This document shows positions 57,980 through 64,000 of a DNA stretch of 64,000 nt, piece after piece; position 1 is the first letter of the stretch, and each line of letters opens with the position of its first letter. A program made the translations under genes and the position numbers. Origin of the DNA: Metellina segmentata (Eukaryota > Arthropoda > Arachnida > Araneae > Tetragnathidae). The notes under the pieces were generated by a model. The model saw nothing but the letters and a program-made list of their open reading frames with translations. It did not search any database and had not been told where the DNA came from. Where the stretch lies: NCBI GenBank assembly GCA_947359465.1, contig OX375878.1, positions 78,350,416 to 78,414,415 on the forward strand, in the 5' to 3' direction.

Positions 57980-59205
57980 GAAATAAAGGCCTTCACGCAT
58001 GCATCTAGAGTATTTCATGTGAAGAAATATTTTAAATATCAGAAAACAATACTTCTGGGGTGAATTTTTGAGCTCCCAGAGCCATTCACTGGCTTACACG
58101 TAACCCTTCCGAAAATGAAACTTTCCAATTTCGGGTTCTAAGTTCTCAGATTCTGCAATACAAATGCATTTGGTTAGTCATAAAAAAAACCGAGTTTGTA
58201 AATCCCTTTTCACCATTGACAAAGCTAAGTATTTCAATTTAGAATTTAGCTGGGCATAATAGGAACAGTGAACAACCTTTCATCAGAATAATTCAAATGC
58301 ACCCCCGATTACATAATAACTCTAAGTTACTATACCTTTAATTTCTCTTTTACTTTTGAATAGACATAAATTTTATTTTCTAACTTAGCCAAAATTCATG
58401 CGACTAGCTATTTTGAAAGTTATGTATGAAGATAAATTACCGTTTTAGTAAAAGAAATTTTTATGTGTACTTTGAAATTATATTAAATACTTTTATTTTT
58501 ATATCTGATCAATAATTACAGTAATAATAATTAATGATGTGTCGGGGTTCTCTCTGGTTGGCGCCCCTCGGTACAACCAACATAAAGTACGTAGTATTCA
58601 CAAAAATCTTATTTTGAACACAAATCTAGCTGACTTAAATACAAATATAATTTTTAAACACATGGAAACTGAAAATGTGAATTCAGTTGACAAGAAAATA
58701 GTTTTAACTATTACTTACTTCAAAAATTTACACAATATTAGTCAATATGCTTGGATGTGGGAATTTCTTTCTTGCTCAACTGAATTAGTCTTTTTTTGCA
58801 TTCCAAAAAGGTCTTCATGAAAAAGGTATAGTTCTAAAGCAGTTTGAAAATTATTTTTATTTTCATATTGGGCCTGGGATATCTGAATTTTTTTCTTTGG
58901 TTCATAGATAAATTTGATTTTGAAGATACTTACCCTTGTTTATTGAATTCTTTCTACTGTTGTAATTTGCAAAGTGAATTCAGTACTGTTACACCAGAAG
59001 TTGAAAATAAATTTTCAGAAGTCATTAATCACATTTGGGGGTGTAGAAAAGACTGAAAAACCTGGGTTAGGCTTTAATCACCACATCCACTAAATTGACT
59101 TATAGTATCTGAAATTTTTGGTAACTGATTTTTATCCATAACTCCCACCCGAGATAATTGATGTATGCATTAATTTAAAAGATAGAAATAATCCTATAAT
59201 ATCCT
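57980..59205. other. No recognised gene
   Basis: Two short plus-strand frames (58539-58820 and 58844-59056) match nothing I know, and they lie just upstream of the LINE fragment. They might belong to the same retrotransposon or be chance. Confidence 0.4.
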
Positions 59206-59214
59206 TTATTGGTT

Positions 59215-59720
59215 TTTGGTAGCTCTTGTTACTACTTGCTCACACTTACCGAAGAACAGAGTATGGAAATTTCAGCTAAACGCTATTAAAAATGCGCTGG
59301 AAAACAAGCATGTAATGACAGCAGTTGTTGATTTGATGTCAGTTTACGATGCAGTATAGAGGGAAATTGTTAAAACTCTTTTCAATTGGTGTAAAATCAT
59401 ACATGTTTAATTGGATTAGAGGTTTTATTAGCGAGTGCTTAAGTAGTCAAGTATAATAGTTGGTAATCAAGGTTTTAGTTTTTTCCAGACTACTCTACCA
59501 CAATGTGCAGTTTTGAGCTGTGATCTGTTTAAAATGTATAAAAATGACTTTGTTTTAAAACTAAAGTATGTCCCTGGCATTGATTGTCTTTATACCGAGG
59601 ACTGACTTATGTGGACTAAAACCCAAAAGTGGAGGGAAGTGCTGAACTTTTGACTGAAAGAACGCTACATCAGGCTATCTCGTGTTTGAATGAATAGTGT
59701 AATATGAGTGTTTATGCTAC
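59215..59720 (+). pseudogene. LINE reverse transcriptase fragment
   Basis: Plus-strand frames with stops read KNALENKHVMTAVVDLMSVY and DAV (the A-x-x-D-x-x-x-AYD region), then VGNQGFSFFQTTLPQCAVLS and CDLFKMYKND (the QG-PQG-x-LSP motif with G changed), then CLYTED-LMWT in place of the catalytic (F/Y)ADD. Order and spacing fit motifs 3 to 5 of a LINE reverse transcriptase. The mutated YADD and the stops show that it is dead. Confidence 0.78.
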
Positions 59721-59902
59721 AGTAATATGAGTGTTTATGCTTTAAAGTTGGGACTTATACGACCTACGTGGGTTGTCTCCGTACATGTGAAACATGAACC
59801 CCGCTCTATGACAACATATTCTCTTAAAAGCATTTGTCTGCCACCAGTAGATCCCTGGCTCAAATCACTGTTTGTAAGTGCATGGATGCTTGTGATTGTT
59901 CC

Positions 59903-61811
59903 CAGTGGCGGATTAAGCGGTAAGCGGCCGCGTAGGGCCCCGAGGTCTTGAAATGTTTTTTCATTAAGGTTCGAGAAAAGTTGTGACAGTGTGTGTATGT
60001 GTCTTTACAATGTGCGTCTTTATGAGCAATGAAAAGACTTCCTAACATACGATGGTCAGCAAAAGCAGATGCTGTATTAACTATAAAACTTGGTTTCACC
60101 CATATATATGAGGCTTTACCTGGAATTTGTAATTCCGAAGAAACAAAGTTACCATATTGGAGGCGACTTCACTTCTGAGGAAAATGAACAAATATGAAAC
60201 CTCCCTAATGACAGTTAGTTGCAATACTATGTTATAAAGGATAAATGCTATTAGTAAATAACTGCAACCAGTGGAATGCGAACTATTGAAAGGTTATCTA
60301 TCCTGAAGTCATTAAGTAAATTTTATCAATAATTTAAAGAGAAGTTGAAAAAGAGGCAACTGATTTATCAGGGCTGTCATTTAATGTAAAAGATGGTTAA
60401 ACTCGCAGACAACAACAAAAAAAAAAGTGTTTATTTTTTTTTTATAATGAAAACAAAGGAGTTGGACATGCATTTACAATGAGAGAAAATTTCATAGTCA
60501 ATTAATTCGATTTTTTTCATATGTGATAACACCAAGGCAGAATTATCTCAAAGAACGTATGGAGTTGTTGTGGAGCCTTTTCGAATATTTTTTATTGGGA
60601 TTTATCAGTAAAAAAAAAGAACACGATAAAAAAAAAGTTGAAGAATATTTACAAAAATGACTTGGGTGTTTGTACTTTTGAAGACGAATTTGATCATCTG
60701 TACTATAATAAAAGAAAGTGTTTGTTTGTTTGGAGCCGCAAAATCCTGACAATTCTATGGCACTTACAGCAATGAGATTTGGCACACAGGTAGTCCGAAT
60801 TGTTTGCAATTTTTGTGTAGCGGCGAATTTTAAAATTCAATCTAGAAGATTTTTAAATGAGAATTTGATACTTTTATTCTCAATCGATTTTTCAAACGCG
60901 GATAACATTTTCTACTCATGCGACCTTGCAGTTAAGGTTTGGAATTATGGCAAGTTTTTTCATATGCAGAACGTGGAGAAAATTATTTTTTTCGTTTCCG
61001 CTTTGCTTTTGCGCGGAGAAATGTTTATCCAGCAGACGATAAATCTTTTAATTGTAGTCACACTTCTTTTTTCTATCTCCAAGACTAATTTCAACGGATT
61101 GGAAAACTGCGAAAAATTTCAGTTTAGATTGGTACCTAAAAATACGATTTTCTTTAAATAAATAATTTTTTAATTGAATATATCTTCAACGGATTTGAAA
61201 TCTGAGGAAAATTTTACACCAGCTTAATACCCTACATCACGGTGTTGCCCGTGTTATTGGTTTGCACGGGCACGGGCAACGTCGTTCTAGCCACGCAGTG
61301 GCTAGTTTTTTAATATTTCTTAAAGAAAACGAGGACACATATAAACCACACGAGTCATCTATCGAGCCGATAAAGAAATGTCTTGCACATTTCCGAACGC
61401 TGAAACATTATTGAAATTTTTTTTTAACAATTTACTTTTCTATTGCAACAGGAGAAAGGTTGTTTCCTGTTTTAAAGCGTGTAAAAAATAATTTTAGGAG
61501 TTCTATGGTAGAAGAAATATTAATTAATATGACCATTCTGTATATAGAGCAAGGAATCGTAAAACGAATTGACACTTCAAAATAATTGACGAATTTGCAT
61601 GAAATAAAGTAAGACAAAAATTCATGTAAAAATGTTTTTTTTTTTTTTAATAAGTTTATTTAATGGGCTGTGGGTATGAAAATATTTTGATTACTTTTCT
61701 TTTTGTTAATAACTTAAGGATAGTTTTCTTGAAACTTTTTTGTCTAACTTGAGATTGAGGGCCCCGAAATTTTTACCGCTTGGGGTCCCCACTTGACTTG
61801 ATCCGCCACTG
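59903..61811 (+). mobile_element. Full-length hAT element, 1909 bp, with an 8-bp target duplication
   Basis: The left end CAGTGGCGGATTAAG and the reverse complement of the right end, CAGTGGCGGATCAAG, differ by one base in 15. ATTGTTCC abuts both sides (59895-59902 and 61812-61819), a perfect 8-bp duplication. The interior to about 60560 is collinear with the transposase fragment at 55545-56560 but is full of stops. A Helitron (60697-61305) is inserted in it. Without that insert the element is about 1.3 kb, so it is a non-autonomous derivative. Confidence 0.92.
60697..61305 (+). mobile_element. Non-autonomous Helitron nested in a hAT element
   Basis: It begins TCTGTACTATAATAAAAG right after an A, then TGTTTGTTTGTTTGGAGCC and AAAATCCTGACAATTCTATG. 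It ends GGGCAACGTCG, then the perfect hairpin CTAGCCACGCAGTGGCTAG (61287-61305), followed by T. This A|TC...CTAG|T layout without target duplication is diagnostic of Helitrons. The open frame at 60718-61161 is long but falls in non-coding Helitron sequence shared with the copy at 47686-48200. Confidence 0.88.
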
Positions 61812-61819
61812 ATTGTTCC

Positions 61820-63180
61820 TGTTAGGAGTAGCAGGAAACTGAACACTTCTTCACAAATAACTATCAGTTCTTATCTTGTAGTGCCGAAGACAAACAGGTG
61901 AGTGGTTGGGTATTGGAAAAAAGGGACACCTGTTCCTTCCCCATTAAGAGAACCAACACTGAAACTTTTTTTAGGGGGGGGGAAGATGTACAACGTAATT
62001 TGTTAAATTTTTCCACATTTTTAAAGCTGCACCTTTTGTAAATATTCTATTTGTAAAATTCGATACATTAAAAAGACCTAATACAATTAAAATGCGTTAC
62101 GATTTATATTAAATTGAAGAAATTAAATCCCAATAAAATAGCTTTAAAATGAGAGATTACCAAGTCTGTATCTTCCCAAAAATTAATTAGCTATCTTAAA
62201 GATGCAGTACATTTTCATTTAAGCTTTAAATAACTGAAGCTTAATAACCTTTTGAATAAAGGACAAAACTTTTTTTAAGTTATTATTTTCATTCATAGCT
62301 ATGGTAATGTCACTTGCTACACCAAGTTTCATTAAAATTTGAAGGGTCTCGGACAAATCTGTACGCTAGATTTGAGACGAAATTCCTCAAATTTTGGAAA
62401 TTTATGTAGCTTGAATAACGATATGCAAATTGAAAAATTGTCTGATTTAGAAAAGTATTTTCACAGTCCTAAGGTGTGCCATACACACGATTTTCGCATT
62501 ACAGTAATTTATTTAACCAGCGAAATTTTTTTTTCGGTCCACCATGTAATTGTCTTGGCGATGACTATTTTGATTAACTTTCCTTAAGACTCCTATGTGT
62601 TTGAAGTTTCGAAAAGTAAAATAAATATAAAAAAAAAAGATGTAATCCAAACCTTTTATACAAGTGATTGTTCAAAGATTTTAAAGTTTCGGAGTAGGTA
62701 TCTCTTACGATATGGTTATATTGCTTAAATTTTGATGGTTTTTACTTATCTTTAATTTAATAATTGTTTTTCATTAATAAATGTACCGATTGAACATCTG
62801 ATCAAGCCACATTATGACTCTGAAGATGTGTAATCTTAGTTCAGAAATTGATAATTTCTCACCTGAAAATAAGTGCTGTAAGGATCAACTGTCGAATGTG
62901 ATGTAACATAAGTTTTAAAGGTTTTATACAAAACTGCATCATTATCTCGATAGAATATAAACATTGTATTAATTACATAAAAAAAGTAATATTATTTTGT
63001 CGCAATGACAGAAAGTTGTCAATTATTACTAGATGAAACGAAAGTTGTTTTACATTAGTTTCGTTTTGTCTATGAACAGTTATTTGTCAATGTTTAAACA
63101 CATTTTTTTTCAAAAACGACAGAGCGATTATTTATGCTAAAGAAAAGATATGCTAGAAATTACGAAGAAGGGCTTTATGC
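61820..63180. other. No recognised gene
   Basis: AT-rich. A plus-strand frame at 62339-62587 is not recognisable, and no repeat partner was seen in the window. Confidence 0.45.
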
Positions 63181-63183
63181 TAG

Positions 63184-63559
63184 AAGGGTTTACTATTTAA
63201 ACTAAGAAGCGAGGGCATCCATACTAGTTTTTAACATACTGAAAACAAATTTTAAACAGTGCTGATCCCCCTCTTGAAAGGCATCAGTTCAAACCTCCAT
63301 AACCTTCCAACTGTAAAGAATCAAAATTAGCCAAAAAATACTTTGAAATTCAACTTCTGCCGGTTTTTAGTGAGTAGAAAGAAATATTTGTTACAATCAA
63401 TTGTCATTCTACTATAGATGCCAACTCCTAGGGTCCTGAACTCTTTGTATCCACACAAACGTGAGGCAAATAATTCCAATGAGAAATTAGACAAATTGTT
63501 ATAAGAGCATCTACACCAAGCATGCCACAGGAGTCTGATCCCCTTGAAAGTTTTTATGG
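63184..63559 (-). repeat. Inverted repeat, right copy (partner at 53523-53914)
   Basis: It is the reverse complement of the left copy, from GGGTTTACTATTTAAACTA to CCCCTTGAAAGTTTTTATGG, with scattered substitutions and small indels. Confidence 0.85.
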
Positions 63560-64000
63560 ATGAATGATGATAATCTGCTTTTCTTGAAGGAAAGTCCTTG
63601 AACAGATAATAATTGGCACGCAAGAAATCATTCATATCCTATTTTTATTTCATCCATGAAGCACACGAAGAGAACGAATTTCAACATATAAGAGTGCATC
63701 ACCTTGTTCTTTTTAACGTGCTCATCAAAATCCCTCATGTGATCCTACATCAATTCAGTGACAGCTGGTTGGGAGTAGAGGCTGAAATGGGACATACAGG
63801 TTTTTTCAAGCAAAATAAATTCTTGAATTATTTTCTATCTTACAATAACAATTAAAATTGAGATAATTTGTAAAATGTGTCAAGGCATTTGGGCTCATAT
63901 TTACTGTCAAAACATTCTTGTTTCCACCTAAAAGAACTCACAATAAAGGAATTAAAAGATATTTTCAACATATTTAACAAACTAGCAGAACAATTTAACA
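63560..64000. other. Window end, no recognised feature
   Basis: A plus-strand frame at 63613-63855 has no recognisable similarity. Confidence 0.4.

Noticed and set aside
60718..61161. 147-codon plus-strand gene
   Set aside because: It lies wholly within a non-autonomous Helitron whose sister copy at 47686-48200 does not keep the frame.

Overview
The window is animal nuclear DNA. It is AT-rich, with genes split by large introns bounded by GT..AG sites, AATAAA polyadenylation signals, tRNA-derived SINEs, and many decayed hAT, Tc1/mariner, Helitron, Mutator-like and LINE copies. The protein families and the repeat mix suggest an arthropod, probably an arachnid such as a spider. That is inference, because no species-specific sequence was recognised.

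Four host genes can be read. (1) Positions 6427-9370 (+) hold the last two coding exons of a UBXN1-like UBX-domain protein; its 5' exons lie before the window or were not found. (2) Positions 12959-18976 (-) hold a TEX30/KANSL3-type alpha/beta-hydrolase in three recognised exons; only a short first coding exon is missing. (3) Positions 24514-43002 (+) hold a complete nine-exon CDC20/fizzy gene of 517 codons, the mitotic activator of the APC/C ubiquitin ligase. (4) Positions 44298-49087 (-) hold a complete two-exon RNF145/RNF139 (TRC8)-type membrane RING E3 ligase of 594 codons. CDC20 and RNF145 are convergent; TEX30 and CDC20 are divergent. CDC20 and RNF145 both concern ubiquitination and the UBX domain is ubiquitin-related, but nothing in the sequence shows that the genes are co-regulated.

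Layout. 1-833: tandem repeat array. 837-2890: decayed hAT transposase. 3200-4110: repeat that returns inverted at 15000-16085. 6427-9370: UBXN1. 9781-10795: SINE head and a Helitron-like element. 11040-12130: hAT fragment. 12959-18976: TEX30, whose 5.2-kb intron holds two hAT remnants, a hAT MITE with a perfect 8-bp target duplication and the inverted repeat copy. 19000-24500: intergenic, with a Tc1 remnant, a Mutator-like MITE with about 66-bp terminal inverted repeats, and a 142-bp palindrome. 24514-43002: CDC20, with introns carrying a hAT piece, a mariner remnant with a 141-bp fold-back, a LINE interrupted by a SINE, and Helitron pieces. 43281-43490: SINE. 44298-49087: RNF145, whose intron carries a deleted mariner and a Helitron. 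49100-64000: no recognised gene, only LINE, hAT, Helitron and SINE copies plus a GC-richer, promoter-like patch near 51380-51670.

I did not find a new multi-gene system. The most notable non-gene structures are the two very long, nearly perfect fold-back palindromes (24061-24202 and 30598-30738), a pre-miRNA-sized hairpin (18597-18658), a cluster of three inverted repeats around a TATA-like site (51386-51478), and an inverted repeat pair 9.3 kb apart (53523-53914 and 63184-63559).
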